A DNA stretch of 64,000 nucleotides from Leifsonia williamsii (lineage in GTDB: Bacteria; Actinomycetota; Actinomycetes; Actinomycetales; Microbacteriaceae), in NCBI RefSeq assembly GCF_030433685.1, contig NZ_JAROCF010000001.1, positions 3,038,001-3,102,000 of the forward strand, read 5' to 3'. Positions 47,072-55,910 of this stretch are shown one piece after another. Numbering within the stretch: position 1 is the stretch's first letter; each line of letters opens with the position of its first letter. The notes under the pieces are model-generated. The model searched no databases. It worked only from the letters and a program-made list of their open reading frames with translations, and was not told the origin of the DNA. Both the position numbers and the translations under genes were made by a program.

Positions 47072-48046
47072 TCAGTCGGCGTGGAGCAGTTCCAGAAGGG
47101 CGGGCTCCGGGGTCCGCCCTCCTGACACGTCGATGACCTCGCCCTGGCGGTAGCGGTCGAAGATGCGCGGATCGATGTAGCTGTTGCGCGCGATCGCCGG
47201 GGTGTTGCCGAGCGCGGCCGCCGCCTCGTTGACCGCCGCGCTGATGCGCTTCTTGCGCTGCGAGTCCGAACCTCCGGGCCCCAGCTCGGCGAGCGCCTTC
47301 GCCGCGGTGATGGTGCCGTGCAGGGTGCGGAAGTCCTTCGCGGTGAACTCGCCGCGCGTCTGCCGCCGGATGTACTCGTTGAGCGACGCCGGGCGGATGG
47401 TGTGCCAGGTGCCGTCCTTCCACGACAGCAGGCGCGACCGCTGCCCGCGCAGCGCGACGATCGAGGCCAGCAGCTCGGCGAGGTCGGCATCCGTGATCGT
47501 GCTCGCCCACTTCTGCGCCGACTTCGCCGGGAAGGTGAGGGTGATGTCGTCGCCGTCGATGCGCACGTGCCGGCACAGCAGCGTGGTGAGCCCGCGGCTC
47601 CCGTTGGCGTGCAGGTACTCCTCGCTGCCGATGCGGATGCTGCCGAGGTCGATGATCCGGAAGGCGGCCGCGAGGATCCGGTCGCGGCCGAACCCCTCCT
47701 CCCGCAGATCCATCGTCACCTTGCGGCGCGCCGACGGGAGCGTCTCGGCCAGCAGTGCGGCGCGCTCGAACTTGACCCGGTCCTGATGCAGCCGCCAGGT
47801 GTCGTGGTAGCGGTACTGGCGGCGGCCGGCCTGGTCGGTGCCGACCGCCTGGATGTGGCCGCGCGCATCCGGCGAGATCCACACGTCCTCCCAGGCGGGA
47901 GGGAGCACGAGCGAGCGGATGCGCTCCAGCTCGCGCTCGTCGACGATCCTGTTGCCGGCCTCGTCCTCGTAGACGGGCCCGGAGTCGGTCATGCGCCGGT
48001 GGTAGCCCGGCCCGGACGGGTTGCTCCGCTTCAGCCGCGGGCTCAC
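47072..48046 (-). CDS. Type IB DNA topoisomerase
   Basis: Relaxes supercoils by nicking one strand with an active-site Tyr. 324 residues of the poxvirus/bacterial TopIB type: RSNPSGPGYHRR at the start, WEDVWISPDARGHIQAVGTD, GRRQYRYH, DLGSIRIGSEEYLHANGS, FRTLHGTITAAKAL, and the nucleophile Tyr290 in ARNSYIDPRIF. The GTG start overlaps the ku stop as GTGA, and the conserved RxNPxGPGYxRR upstream of the first Met shows that the longer start is right. Being in one operon with ku suggests a link with end joining. Confidence 0.92.
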   Translation of the reverse strand: MSPRLKRSNPSGPGYHRRMTDSGPVYEDEAGNRIVDERELERIRSLVLPPAWEDVWISPDARGHIQAVGTDQAGRRQYRYHDTWRLHQDRVKFERAALLAETLPSARRKVTMDLREEGFGRDRILAAAFRIIDLGSIRIGSEEYLHANGSRGLTTLLCRHVRIDGDDITLTFPAKSAQKWASTITDADLAELLASIVALRGQRSRLLSWKDGTWHTIRPASLNEYIRRQTRGEFTAKDFRTLHGTITAAKALAELGPGGSDSQRKKRISAAVNEAAAALGNTPAIARNSYIDPRIFDRYRQGEVIDVSGGRTPEPALLELLHAD

Positions 48047-49005
48047 GCGGGCTTCTTCGCCGTCTTCTTCGCCGGCGCCTTCCGCGTGGTGGTGGACTTC
48101 GCGGTCGTCTTCGAGGACGACGTGGAGGAGGTGGATTTCGAGGCGGTGGACTTCGACGCCGTCTTGCGCGCCGGCTTCTCGTCGTCCTCCTCCGCACCCC
48201 CGGAGGACCGCGACGACCGGCTGCGCTCGACGCTGCGCTGCAGCGCCTCCATCAGGTCGATGACCTCGCCGCCGCCCTTCTTGCCGCCCTCGGCCTCCTC
48301 GCCGAAGGTCTCGGCGGTGTCGACGCTCTCGCCCTGCTCGAGCTTCGCGTCGATCAGCTTGCGCAGCTCCTCCTGGTACTCGTCGCTGAACTTCTCGGGC
48401 TCGAAGTCGCCGGCGAAGCTCTCCATCAGCGCCGCAGACAGCTTGAGCTCGCGCTCGGTGATCCGCGGGGAGGAGTCGAGGGCCGGGAAGTCCGCCTCCC
48501 GGATCTCGTCGTGCCAGAGCAGCGTCTGCAGCACCAGGACGTTGCCGCGCACACGCAGAGCGCCGAGCCGCGTCTTCTGCCGCAGCGCGAAGTTGACGAT
48601 CGCCGTGCGGTCCTCGTCCTCCAGCGTCTTGCGCAGCAGCGCGTACGCCTTGAGCGACTTGGAGTCGGGCTCGAGGTAGTAGCTGCGGTCGAACATCAGC
48701 GGGTCGAGCTGCTCGTTGGGCACGAACTCCACCACGTCGATCTCGCGGCTGCGCTCCGCCGGCAGGGAGGCGATGTCCTCTGCCGTCAGGATGACCGTCT
48801 TGTCGCCGTCGTCGTACGCCTTCACGATGTGCTCGTACGGCACGATCTTCCCGTCGATCTCGCACCGCCGCTGATAGCGGATGCGCCCGCCGTCGGCGTC
48901 GTGCACCTGGTGCAGCGGAACGTCGTGGTCTTCGGTCGCGCTGTAGACCTTCACCGGCACGTTGACCAGTCCGAAGGTGATGGCGCCCGTCCAAATGGCC
49001 CTCAT
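48043..49005 (-). CDS. ku: Ku DNA end-binding protein
   Basis: Non-homologous end joining; homodimeric ring around DNA ends. 320 residues: MRAIWTGAITFGLVNVPVKVYSAT, VPLHQVHDADGGRIRYQRRC, YEHIVKAYDDGDKTVILTAEDI, TLLWHDEIREADFPAL. The C-terminal 50 residues are Lys/Ser/Thr/Ala-rich and H1-like, as in mycobacterial Ku, for extra DNA binding. The start is MRAIW at 49005; an upstream ATG at 49014 is possible. Divergent from ligD. Confidence 0.95.
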   Translation of the reverse strand: MRAIWTGAITFGLVNVPVKVYSATEDHDVPLHQVHDADGGRIRYQRRCEIDGKIVPYEHIVKAYDDGDKTVILTAEDIASLPAERSREIDVVEFVPNEQLDPLMFDRSYYLEPDSKSLKAYALLRKTLEDEDRTAIVNFALRQKTRLGALRVRGNVLVLQTLLWHDEIREADFPALDSSPRITERELKLSAALMESFAGDFEPEKFSDEYQEELRKLIDAKLEQGESVDTAETFGEEAEGGKKGGGEVIDLMEALQRSVERSRSSRSSGGAEEDDEKPARKTASKSTASKSTSSTSSSKTTAKSTTTRKAPAKKTAKKPA

Positions 49006-49082
49006 GCCGTACATGGTGTCCGTGCACGGCCCGGTTTTCAAGCCTGACCGGGCCGGGAGGGCGCCGCCGTCCGCTGCGGGCG

Positions 49083-49088
49083 TACGGT
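49083..49088 (+). promoter_or_regulatory. -10 box of ligD
   Basis: TACGGT with 6 bases before the ATG at 49095. This spacing decides for that ATG over an in-frame GTG two codons earlier. Confidence 0.6.
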
Positions 49089-49094
49089 GTGGCC

Positions 49095-51092
49095 ATGGCT
49101 GCCCAGGACTCCGCCACCCCCACGAGCACCCGACGAGCAGGCGCCGAGGAGGTGCGCGTCGACGGCCACCGGATCGCGCTGACCAACCTCGACAAGGTCA
49201 TGTACCCCGAGACCGGCACCACCAAGGGCGACGTGATCGACTACTACAGCGCCATCGCCGATGTCATGCTCCCGCACGTGCGCGACCGCATCGCGACGCG
49301 CAAGCGCTGGGTCGACGGCGTCGGGACGCCGGAGCATCCCGGCCAGGTCTTCTTCCAGAAGAACCTCGACCAGCGCTCGACGCCGAGCTGGGTGCGGCAG
49401 CGGGAGTTCGCCCACAAGAACAGCGTCAACTCCTACCCGCTCGTCAACGACAGGGCGACGCTGATCTGGCTCGCGCAGACGGCCTCCCTCGAGCTCCACG
49501 TGCCGCAGTGGCGGGTCGGACGGAGGCCCGGCTTCCGCAACCCCGACCGATTCGTCATCGACCTCGACCCCGGCGAGGGCGTCACCCTCGCCGAGTGCGC
49601 CGAGGTCGCCCGGCTCGCGAAGGCGATCCTGAGCGACATGGGCCTGTCGCCGGTGCCCGTCACCAGCGGCTCCAAAGGGATCCATCTCTACGCGGGCCTC
49701 GACGGCTCGCAGACCGGCGAGCAGGTCGCCGCAGTCGCCCATGAATTGGCGCGGGCGTTGGAGGCCGACCATCCCGACCTCGTCGTCAGCGACATGAAGA
49801 AAGCGCTGCGGGCGGGCAAGGTCCTCATCGACTGGAGCCAGAACAACCCGGCCAAGACGACCGTCGCCCCCTACTCACTGCGCGGCCGGTTCCGGCCGAC
49901 CGTCGCGGTGCCGCGCACCTGGCGCGAGCTCGCGGCGAAGGACCTCCGCCACCTGGAGTTCGACGAGGTGCTGCAGCGCATGAAGCGGCGCGCCGACCCG
50001 CTCGCCGGGCTGGCGGCGGGCCGGCTGGACGAGGAGGAGCTGCCGGCGCCGGCCGAGGAGCCGCCTCGCGGGCGGTCACGCGAGCGGATGGAGGCCGCCG
50101 CCTCCGCGTCCTCGTCGGCGGCCCCGTCTGCGCCGGTCTCCCCCATGCTCGCCACCCTCGGCTCGGCGGCCGACATCTCCGACGAGTCCGAGTGGGCGTT
50201 CGAGATGAAGTGGGACGGCATCCGCGCGGTCGCCGAGGTGCGCGACGGCGGCCTCCGCCTCACCACCCGCAACGGCAACGACGTCACCGTCACCTACCCC
50301 GAGCTCGACGGGCTGGTCGCCCTCGCCGACGGGCACGACCTCGTGCTCGACGGAGAGGTCGTCACGCTGGACCCGTCCGGCCGCCCCGACTTCGGCCTCC
50401 TGCAGACCAGGATGGGCCTCACGCGCCCCGCCGACGTGAAGTCTGCGCTCACCCGGGCGCCGGCGCACTACATGGTGTTCGACATCCTGGAGCTCGACGG
50501 CGCCGACCTGCGCAGACGCACCTACGACGAGCGGCGGGAGACGCTGCTCGCCACCCTCACGCCGCCGGCGGACGACCCGATCCAGGTCCCGCCCGCGTTC
50601 GACGGCGACCTCGCCCATGCCGTCTCCTCCAGCGCCCGGCTCGGGCTCGAGGGCGTGATGGCGAAGCAGCGCGACAGCACCTACGCGACCGGCCGCCGCT
50701 CCCGCGCCTGGATCAAGATCAAGCACCACAAGACCCAGGAGGTCGTGATCGGCGGCTGGACGCCCGGCACCGGCCGCCGCGCCGGCGGGATCGGCGCCCT
50801 GCTGCTCGGCCTCCCCGACGGCGAGGGCCTGCGCTACGTCGGCAAGGTGGGCACCGGCTTCACCGACGCGGTGCTGGACGACCTGGCCGCGCTGCTCGGC
50901 GGCATCGAGACGGACGACAGCCCCCTGCGCGACGTGCCACGCCCGGACGCCAAGGCGGCCCACTGGGTGGAGCCGAGACTCGTCGGCGAGGTCGAATTCG
51001 CCGAGTGGACGAGCACCGACCGGCTGCGGCAGCCCAGCTGGCGCGGGCTGCGGCCGGACAAGGCGGTGCAGCAGGTGGTGCGGGAGGGGTAG
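49095..51092 (+). CDS. ligD: NHEJ polymerase-ligase LigD
   Basis: 665 residues in two domains. The N-terminal primase-like polymerase (20-300) has LTNLDKVMYPETGTTKGDVI, FVIDLDPGEG with catalytic D156 and D158, PVTSGSKGIHLYAGL and VLIDWSQNNPAKTTVAPYS. The C-terminal ATP-dependent ligase has Lys372 in EMKWDGIRA, LVLDGEVV, LEGVMAKQRDSTY and WIKIKHHKTQEVVIGGW. There is no phosphoesterase domain between or before them, so this is the two-domain POL-LIG arrangement. It pairs with the divergent ku. Confidence 0.95.
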   Translation: MAAQDSATPTSTRRAGAEEVRVDGHRIALTNLDKVMYPETGTTKGDVIDYYSAIADVMLPHVRDRIATRKRWVDGVGTPEHPGQVFFQKNLDQRSTPSWVRQREFAHKNSVNSYPLVNDRATLIWLAQTASLELHVPQWRVGRRPGFRNPDRFVIDLDPGEGVTLAECAEVARLAKAILSDMGLSPVPVTSGSKGIHLYAGLDGSQTGEQVAAVAHELARALEADHPDLVVSDMKKALRAGKVLIDWSQNNPAKTTVAPYSLRGRFRPTVAVPRTWRELAAKDLRHLEFDEVLQRMKRRADPLAGLAAGRLDEEELPAPAEEPPRGRSRERMEAAASASSSAAPSAPVSPMLATLGSAADISDESEWAFEMKWDGIRAVAEVRDGGLRLTTRNGNDVTVTYPELDGLVALADGHDLVLDGEVVTLDPSGRPDFGLLQTRMGLTRPADVKSALTRAPAHYMVFDILELDGADLRRRTYDERRETLLATLTPPADDPIQVPPAFDGDLAHAVSSSARLGLEGVMAKQRDSTYATGRRSRAWIKIKHHKTQEVVIGGWTPGTGRRAGGIGALLLGLPDGEGLRYVGKVGTGFTDAVLDDLAALLGGIETDDSPLRDVPRPDAKAAHWVEPRLVGEVEFAEWTSTDRLRQPSWRGLRPDKAVQQVVREG

Positions 51093-51118
51093 CCGGCCCC
51101 GTCACTCCGCCGACCCCC

Positions 51119-52672
51119 TCACTCCCCCGGCGAATACACCCGCAGCGCCCCCGGCAGCACGCGCAGCCGCAACCGCTTCGGGTCGCCCGGGGTGTGCGTC
51201 GACGCCTCGCCGTCGTGGGCGTAGCCGGGGTCGTCGCCGGCGGCGGCGATCGTGAGGTCGTCGGTGGTGTACTGGTCGATCGCGGGCGGCCCCTGGAGGA
51301 CGGGGAGGCGGGCGACCAGGGCGTCCGCCGTGCCGCCCAGGGCGAGGGCGACAGCGCCGCGGGTGCGCGGGGTGCCGTCGGCGAAGAGGACGCGGACGTC
51401 GAGGAGGCCGTCGTCGAGCCTCCTGCGCTCGATCGGGGCGACCGTGACCGGGTAGTAGCGGTCGACGCCGACGAAGACCGACCACACGCGGCGGCGGCGG
51501 CCGTCGAGCTCCACGTCGAGCGGAGTGCCCCTGCGGACCACCCGGATCGCCGCGACGAGGGCGGCGAGCGGCTTGCCGAGGCGCTTCTCGTGGCGTTCGC
51601 GCTCGGCGACGAAGGCGGGGTAGATGCCGACGGAGGCCGTGTTCAGCACGGTCTTCGGCTCGCCGCCGGCGAAGGCGAGCTCCGCCACGTCCACCTCGCG
51701 CCCGGTGCCGGCCGAGAGCGCGGCGAGGGCGACGTCGACGGTGTCGAGCAGCGCGGCCTTCGCGAAGTGGTTGAAGGTGCCGCCCGGGAGCACCAGCAGC
51801 GGCAGATCCGCGCGCCGGGCCTGGTGCGCCACGGCGGCGACCGTACCATCGCCGCCGGAGACGCCGAGGATGCGAGGAGGGTCGTCGGAGGCCGTGCGCG
51901 CGTCGATCAGGGCCGCCAGGTCGTCGGCCTCCTGCAGCACGTGCATCTGCGCGCGCGGCAGCCGGTCGCGCAGCAGCTCGACCGCGTCGGGGCGGCCCAG
52001 GCCGGCGCCCGAGGAGCGGTTCACCACGACGAACAGGCCGTCGCCGTCGGTTGAGGCGGGAAGGTCGATCGTGCGGGCCGTCGGCGGCTCGCGGCGCGCC
52101 TCCGTGAGCGCCTTGCCGACCGGCAGCGCTGCCCGCAGGGCGAGTGCGGCGCCGGCGCCGATGGCGGCTCCGCCGACGACGTCCGACAACCAGTGCGCGC
52201 CCGTGTGCAGCCGCGAGTAGCCGACGCCCGCCGCCAGCGGGGCGAGCGCGGCGCCCGCGAGCGGAGCCTCCAACGCCACCCCGGTCGCGAACGCCGCAGC
52301 GCTGGCGGTGTGGCCGGACGGGAACGAGGGCGAGGTGGGCGAGCGCTGCAGCCGGCGCGAGACCGGGATGGAGGTGAGCGCGGGCCGGTCGCCTCCCACC
52401 AGCCGCTTGCCGACGACGTTGGCGACGAGGCTGGCGATCCCCAGCGACGCGAGGCCGCGGAAGGCCGCCCGCGGCTTGCCGAGCAGCATGAGCACCCCCG
52501 CGGCGGCGAACCACAGCTTGCCGTGGTTCGCGGCGCGCGTCAGCAGCGTCCAGAAGGTGTCGGAGGCCCGGCCGGTCGTCCGCGCGTTGATGCGGGCTGC
52601 GACCGCCTCGTCGGCCCGCTTGATGCGGGCCGGGATCGGGATGCGGCGGGACGGACGACCGGAGGCTGCCAT
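51119..52672 (-). CDS. PAP2 phosphatase / diacylglycerol kinase fusion
   Basis: 517 residues. The N-terminal half is a PAP2 phosphatase with KRLVGGDRP (KxxxxxxRP), SFPSGH and SRLHTGAHWLSDV (SRxxxxxHxxxD) in a membrane setting. The C-terminal half (from about 215) is a DAGK catalytic domain: FVVVNRSSGAG, GVSGGDGTVAAVAH, LPGGTFNHFAKA, and VGIYPAFVAERERHEKRLGK. Combining a lipid phosphatase with a lipid kinase in one chain suggests a role in recycling diacylglycerol or prenyl phosphate. ATG is 7 bases after TACGCT. Confidence 0.88.
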   Translation of the reverse strand: MAASGRPSRRIPIPARIKRADEAVAARINARTTGRASDTFWTLLTRAANHGKLWFAAAGVLMLLGKPRAAFRGLASLGIASLVANVVGKRLVGGDRPALTSIPVSRRLQRSPTSPSFPSGHTASAAAFATGVALEAPLAGAALAPLAAGVGYSRLHTGAHWLSDVVGGAAIGAGAALALRAALPVGKALTEARREPPTARTIDLPASTDGDGLFVVVNRSSGAGLGRPDAVELLRDRLPRAQMHVLQEADDLAALIDARTASDDPPRILGVSGGDGTVAAVAHQARRADLPLLVLPGGTFNHFAKAALLDTVDVALAALSAGTGREVDVAELAFAGGEPKTVLNTASVGIYPAFVAERERHEKRLGKPLAALVAAIRVVRRGTPLDVELDGRRRRVWSVFVGVDRYYPVTVAPIERRRLDDGLLDVRVLFADGTPRTRGAVALALGGTADALVARLPVLQGPPAIDQYTTDDLTIAAAGDDPGYAHDGEASTHTPGDPKRLRLRVLPGALRVYSPGE

Positions 52673-52679
52673 GCCCGCC

Positions 52680-52685
52680 AGCGTA
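52680..52685 (-). promoter_or_regulatory. -10 box of the PAP2/DAGK gene
   Basis: TACGCT on the minus strand, 7 bases before the ATG at 52672; no ribosome-binding site. Confidence 0.55.
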
Positions 52686-52794
52686 CGCCCGGGCGTGCGC
52701 CCGGTCGCCCGGACTCCCGCCCGGCCCATCCGCCGCCCAGCCGTCGGCCCGACCCGCCACGGCGCCGGTTTGCCGCGGTGCGCGGCGACGGCGG

Positions 52795-52800
52795 TAGGAT
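52795..52800 (+). promoter_or_regulatory. -10 box of the membrane protein/MFS pair
   Basis: TAGGAT with 7 bases before the GTG at 52808; no ribosome-binding site. Confidence 0.6.
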
Positions 52801-52807
52801 CGTCAGC

Positions 52808-53257
52808 GTGAGCAGCACGCACGTCACCGCCCCCCGCCCCGCATCCGCCGACGACGAGGCCGTCGCCGGCGACGAGAACGGCTCGCTGGTCCGCAGCCTG
52901 AGCGCCACCCTCCCCGGGCCGCTCGGCAAGGCGATCGCGACCGTTGTCGTGCTGGTCTCCCTCGTCTTCTTCGTGTGGAGCCTCGTCGCCACGTGGAGCG
53001 GCAACGAGCACTCGGCCCTGCCGCTGTTCCAGGTGACCGTGGCGGGCACGATCGTGTCGCTGAACGCGCTGTACGCCTACCGCACCTTCAGCTACGTCAT
53101 CACGCTGATCGGCGCGGTGCTCTGGCTCTGGGTCTCCGTCACGCCGTTCGCCCCGTTCTGGCAGGTGCTGCTGCAGGGGGTCACGTTCACGATCATGGTG
53201 GCGGGCGTCGTCTACTCGGCCGCGGCCGTGCAGCTGAGCAAGAAGCCGCGGTTCTGA
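52808..53257 (+). CDS. Unrecognised small membrane protein
   Basis: 149 residues, no family recognised. About 40 polar residues, then four hydrophobic helices (about 44-62, 73-90, 95-113, 116-138) and a short basic end. It is read from GTG at 52808, right after a -10 box. Its stop overlaps the start of the following MFS gene, so the two are coupled. Confidence 0.75.
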   Translation: MSSTHVTAPRPASADDEAVAGDENGSLVRSLSATLPGPLGKAIATVVVLVSLVFFVWSLVATWSGNEHSALPLFQVTVAGTIVSLNALYAYRTFSYVITLIGAVLWLWVSVTPFAPFWQVLLQGVTFTIMVAGVVYSAAAVQLSKKPRF

Positions 53258-54624
53258 CCCCGGAGCCCGCTCAGCCCGAGCAGGAGACCCGCCCGGGCGT
53301 CGCGACTCCCGACGACACCACCCTCGCCCGCCGCCGGCACTTCGTCGACCTCACCCCGCTGAAGCACTCCCCCGCCTTCGCGCGGCTGTGGCTCGGCGGC
53401 GCCATCTCGGGCATCGGCGGGCAGATGACCGTCGTCGCCGTCGGCCTCCACATCTACGACCTCACCGGCTCCACCCTCGCGGTCTCGCTCGTCGCCCTGT
53501 TCGCGCTCGGGCCGATGATCGTGTTCGGCCTCTACGGCGGGGTGCTGGCGGACGCGTTCGACCGGAGGCTGGTCGCACTCGTGACCGCGGTCGTGGCCTG
53601 GGCCTCCACCGCCGGCATCGCCCTGCTCGCCTGGCTCGACGTGCCCGTCGTCTGGCCGCTGTACGTGCTCACGACGGTGAACGCCGTCGCCACCGTGATG
53701 ATCGGCGCGACCCGGCAGGCGATCACACCGCGACTGATCCCCGACCGGCTGCTGCCGGCGGCGAGCGCGCTGGGCGGCATCTCGATGGGCGTCATGGTCA
53801 CCGTCGGCCCCGCGCTGGCGGGCGTGCTGGTCGCGACCGTCGGCATCCCGTGGACGTACACGGTTGATGTGATCCTGTTCACCGCCGCGTTCCTCGGCAT
53901 CTTCACGCTGCCGCCGATCGTGCCGGAGGGCGAGCGGCAGGGAGCGGGCTTCGCGTCGGTGCTGCAGGGGCTGCGCTTCCTGCGCACGGCGCCGAACCTC
54001 CGCATGACGTTCGTGCTCGACATCATCGCGATGACGTTCGGCCAGCCGCGGGCGCTCTTCCCGGCGGTCGGTGCGGTGCTGATCGGCGGCGGGCCGGTGA
54101 CGGTCGGCATCCTCACCGCGGCGGGTGCGGTCGGCACGCTGCTGTCGAGCGTGTTCTCGGGGAGGCTCGGACACGTCCGCTGGCAGGGGCGCGCGGTCGA
54201 GCGGGCGATCGTCGTCTACGGCGCGAGCATCCTCGGCTTCGGGATCGTGCTCGCCGTCGTCGCGTTCGCCGGGCTCACCGGTGGACCTGACTCGATCGCC
54301 GAGGCGAACCTGCCCGCGCTCATCGTCGCGACCGTGCTGCTGGCGGCCTCGGGCGCCGCGGACAACGTCAGCTCGATCTTCCGCATGACGATCCTGCAGG
54401 CCTCGGCGCCGGACGTCATGCGCGGGAGGCTGCAGGGCGTCTTCACGGTCGTGGTCACCGGCGGACCGCGGCTCGGCGACCTCTACATCGGCGTGCTCGC
54501 GCTCACCGGGGCGCTCTGGTTCCCGCCGCTGCTCGGCGGGCTCGTGATCGTGGTGCTGGTCGCGACGATCGTGCGGGTGCAGGGCGCGTTCCGGCGCTAC
54601 GACGCGCTGGCGCCGACGCCGTAG
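53254..54624 (+). CDS. MFS exporter (EntS-like) with probable CTG start
   Basis: 456 residues read from CTG at 53254. No ATG, GTG or TTG exists in this frame before the first membrane helix (ARLWLGGAISGIGGQMTVV), so the start must be unusual; CTG overlaps the previous stop as CTGA, exactly like the ATGA/GTGA overlaps elsewhere in the window. Twelve helices of the MFS_3 (EntS/tetracycline-like) branch, with GVLADAFDRRLVALVT and GRLQGVFTVVVTGGPRLGD. Substrate unknown. Confidence 0.82.
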   Translation: MTPEPAQPEQETRPGVATPDDTTLARRRHFVDLTPLKHSPAFARLWLGGAISGIGGQMTVVAVGLHIYDLTGSTLAVSLVALFALGPMIVFGLYGGVLADAFDRRLVALVTAVVAWASTAGIALLAWLDVPVVWPLYVLTTVNAVATVMIGATRQAITPRLIPDRLLPAASALGGISMGVMVTVGPALAGVLVATVGIPWTYTVDVILFTAAFLGIFTLPPIVPEGERQGAGFASVLQGLRFLRTAPNLRMTFVLDIIAMTFGQPRALFPAVGAVLIGGGPVTVGILTAAGAVGTLLSSVFSGRLGHVRWQGRAVERAIVVYGASILGFGIVLAVVAFAGLTGGPDSIAEANLPALIVATVLLAASGAADNVSSIFRMTILQASAPDVMRGRLQGVFTVVVTGGPRLGDLYIGVLALTGALWFPPLLGGLVIVVLVATIVRVQGAFRRYDALAPTP

Positions 54625-54678
54625 CGGCTGCGGCGGTGGCCCCGGCTGAGGCTGAGGCTGAGGTGGCGGTCGCGGTGC

Positions 54679-55326
54679 TCAGCGCGGGCGCACGCGCCGC
54701 GCCAGGCGCGGGTAGTCGACCACGAGGCCGTCCTCGTCGACGGTGAGGTCGGCCATGAAGTCGCGCGTCTCGCTGCGGTAGCGCACCACTCCCCTCCCCG
54801 AGGCGCGGTCGAGCGGCGCCGCCGAGCTGTACAGCTGGCCGCTCGGGAGTACCGCCAGCGAGGGCAGGTCGATCCAGGCCATCAGGAGGCGCGTCTCCGG
54901 CAGCACGTCGTCCAGCGCCCCGAGCCGCAGGATCGGCATGGTGTTCGTCACCGGGCAGAGCGCGAGATCGCAGTCGTCCGCGCCGGCGAGCGCCGCGGGG
55001 TCGGCAATGCCGGGCACGGCCATCCGCTCGCCGTGGAAAGTGTCGTCGCCGCGCGCCTCCGCCTCCGCCTCCCACCGGCCGTCGGCGTGGCGCACGAGTT
55101 CGAGCACGCGCGTGAAGCCGCGGCCGCGCACCGTCACGTCGAGTCTCTCGGTCACCCAGCCCGCACCCGTCTGCAGCGTCCACGCCGTGACGTAGTCGGT
55201 GGTGCGGGAGGTGCCGAGCGCGTCGAGCCGATCGGGCGCCAGCGTGACGGTGGCCGCCTCCAGCCGCTCCGGGTCCTCGTCGCCGACCCACTCCACGTGC
55301 CGTACCGCTCCGCGCACGGCGATCAC
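54679..55326 (-). CDS. Putative glycolipid-binding protein (PF06475 type)
   Basis: 215 residues, soluble beta-rich fold. VRHVEWVGDEDPERLEAATVTL, DYVTAWTLQTGAGWVTERLDV, WEAEAEARGDDTFHG, LALCPVTNTMPILRLG and DFMADLTVDEDGLVVDYPRLARRV resemble the glycolipid-bind family seen in many bacteria, mostly unstudied. The GTG start at 55326 overlaps the DinB stop as GTGA; another GTG lies three codons downstream. It seems to be an operon with the DinB gene. Confidence 0.82.
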   Translation of the reverse strand: MIAVRGAVRHVEWVGDEDPERLEAATVTLAPDRLDALGTSRTTDYVTAWTLQTGAGWVTERLDVTVRGRGFTRVLELVRHADGRWEAEAEARGDDTFHGERMAVPGIADPAALAGADDCDLALCPVTNTMPILRLGALDDVLPETRLLMAWIDLPSLAVLPSGQLYSSAAPLDRASGRGVVRYRSETRDFMADLTVDEDGLVVDYPRLARRVRPR

Positions 55327-55835
55327 CTCCGCTCGAGGACACCCTTCACGTAGGACGCCTGCCCGGCATGCTGCAGGTCGTCCGAGATGACGCTGACGAG
55401 GCGCACGCCCAGGGTGACCGGCGGGTCCCACGAGCGGTCGACCACGCGTCCGAGGTCGTCGTCGCCGAGCGTCTCCAGGTAGGCGACCGTGCGGTCGTGC
55501 ACGGCCTGGTGATACCCGATGAGGTCCTCGGCGCGCGCCGATCCGAGTGCCGCCACCTCGTCCGAGCTGTGCCCGTACCCGGTGTCGGCATCGGAGAAGG
55601 GGAGGCCGAAGCGCGCCGACCAGCCGTCCTCCGTCCACGCCTGTTCGCGGCCCGCGACCTCGGAAACGTGGTCGTCCTGCACCCGGGTGAGGTGCCACAC
55701 GAGCCACGCGATCGAGTTGGCGTCCGGGTCGATGCGCGCGCCGAGCGTGTCGGCGTCCAGGCCGCGCACGGTGCTGCGCACGATGTCTGCGATCCTCCCG
55801 AAGGCGTCGGTCAAGAGCTCGGTGCTGACGGTCAC
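55323..55835 (-). CDS. DinB-family (mycothiol-type) metal-binding protein
   Basis: 170 residues forming a four-helix bundle of the DUF664/DinB class. Likely metal ligands are His48 in WLVWHLTRVQDDH and the C-terminal His in DDLQHAGQASYV. In actinobacteria such proteins often act as mycothiol-dependent transferases or isomerases; the substrate here is unknown. GGAGGACAC lies before the GTG start. Confidence 0.85.
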   Translation of the reverse strand: MTVSTELLTDAFGRIADIVRSTVRGLDADTLGARIDPDANSIAWLVWHLTRVQDDHVSEVAGREQAWTEDGWSARFGLPFSDADTGYGHSSDEVAALGSARAEDLIGYHQAVHDRTVAYLETLGDDDLGRVVDRSWDPPVTLGVRLVSVISDDLQHAGQASYVKGVLERR

Positions 55836-55910
55836 GTGTCCTCCTCGTCGCCCGGCGCCCGCCGGGGCGCGCGCGGGCGCGCGCGGTCGCGCGCACTGAG
55901 CACGATACGC

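Noticed and set aside
54640..54665. GGCTGAGGCTGAGGCTGAGG triplet repeat after the MFS gene
   Set aside because: Three short units only; common slippage in GC-rich spacer.
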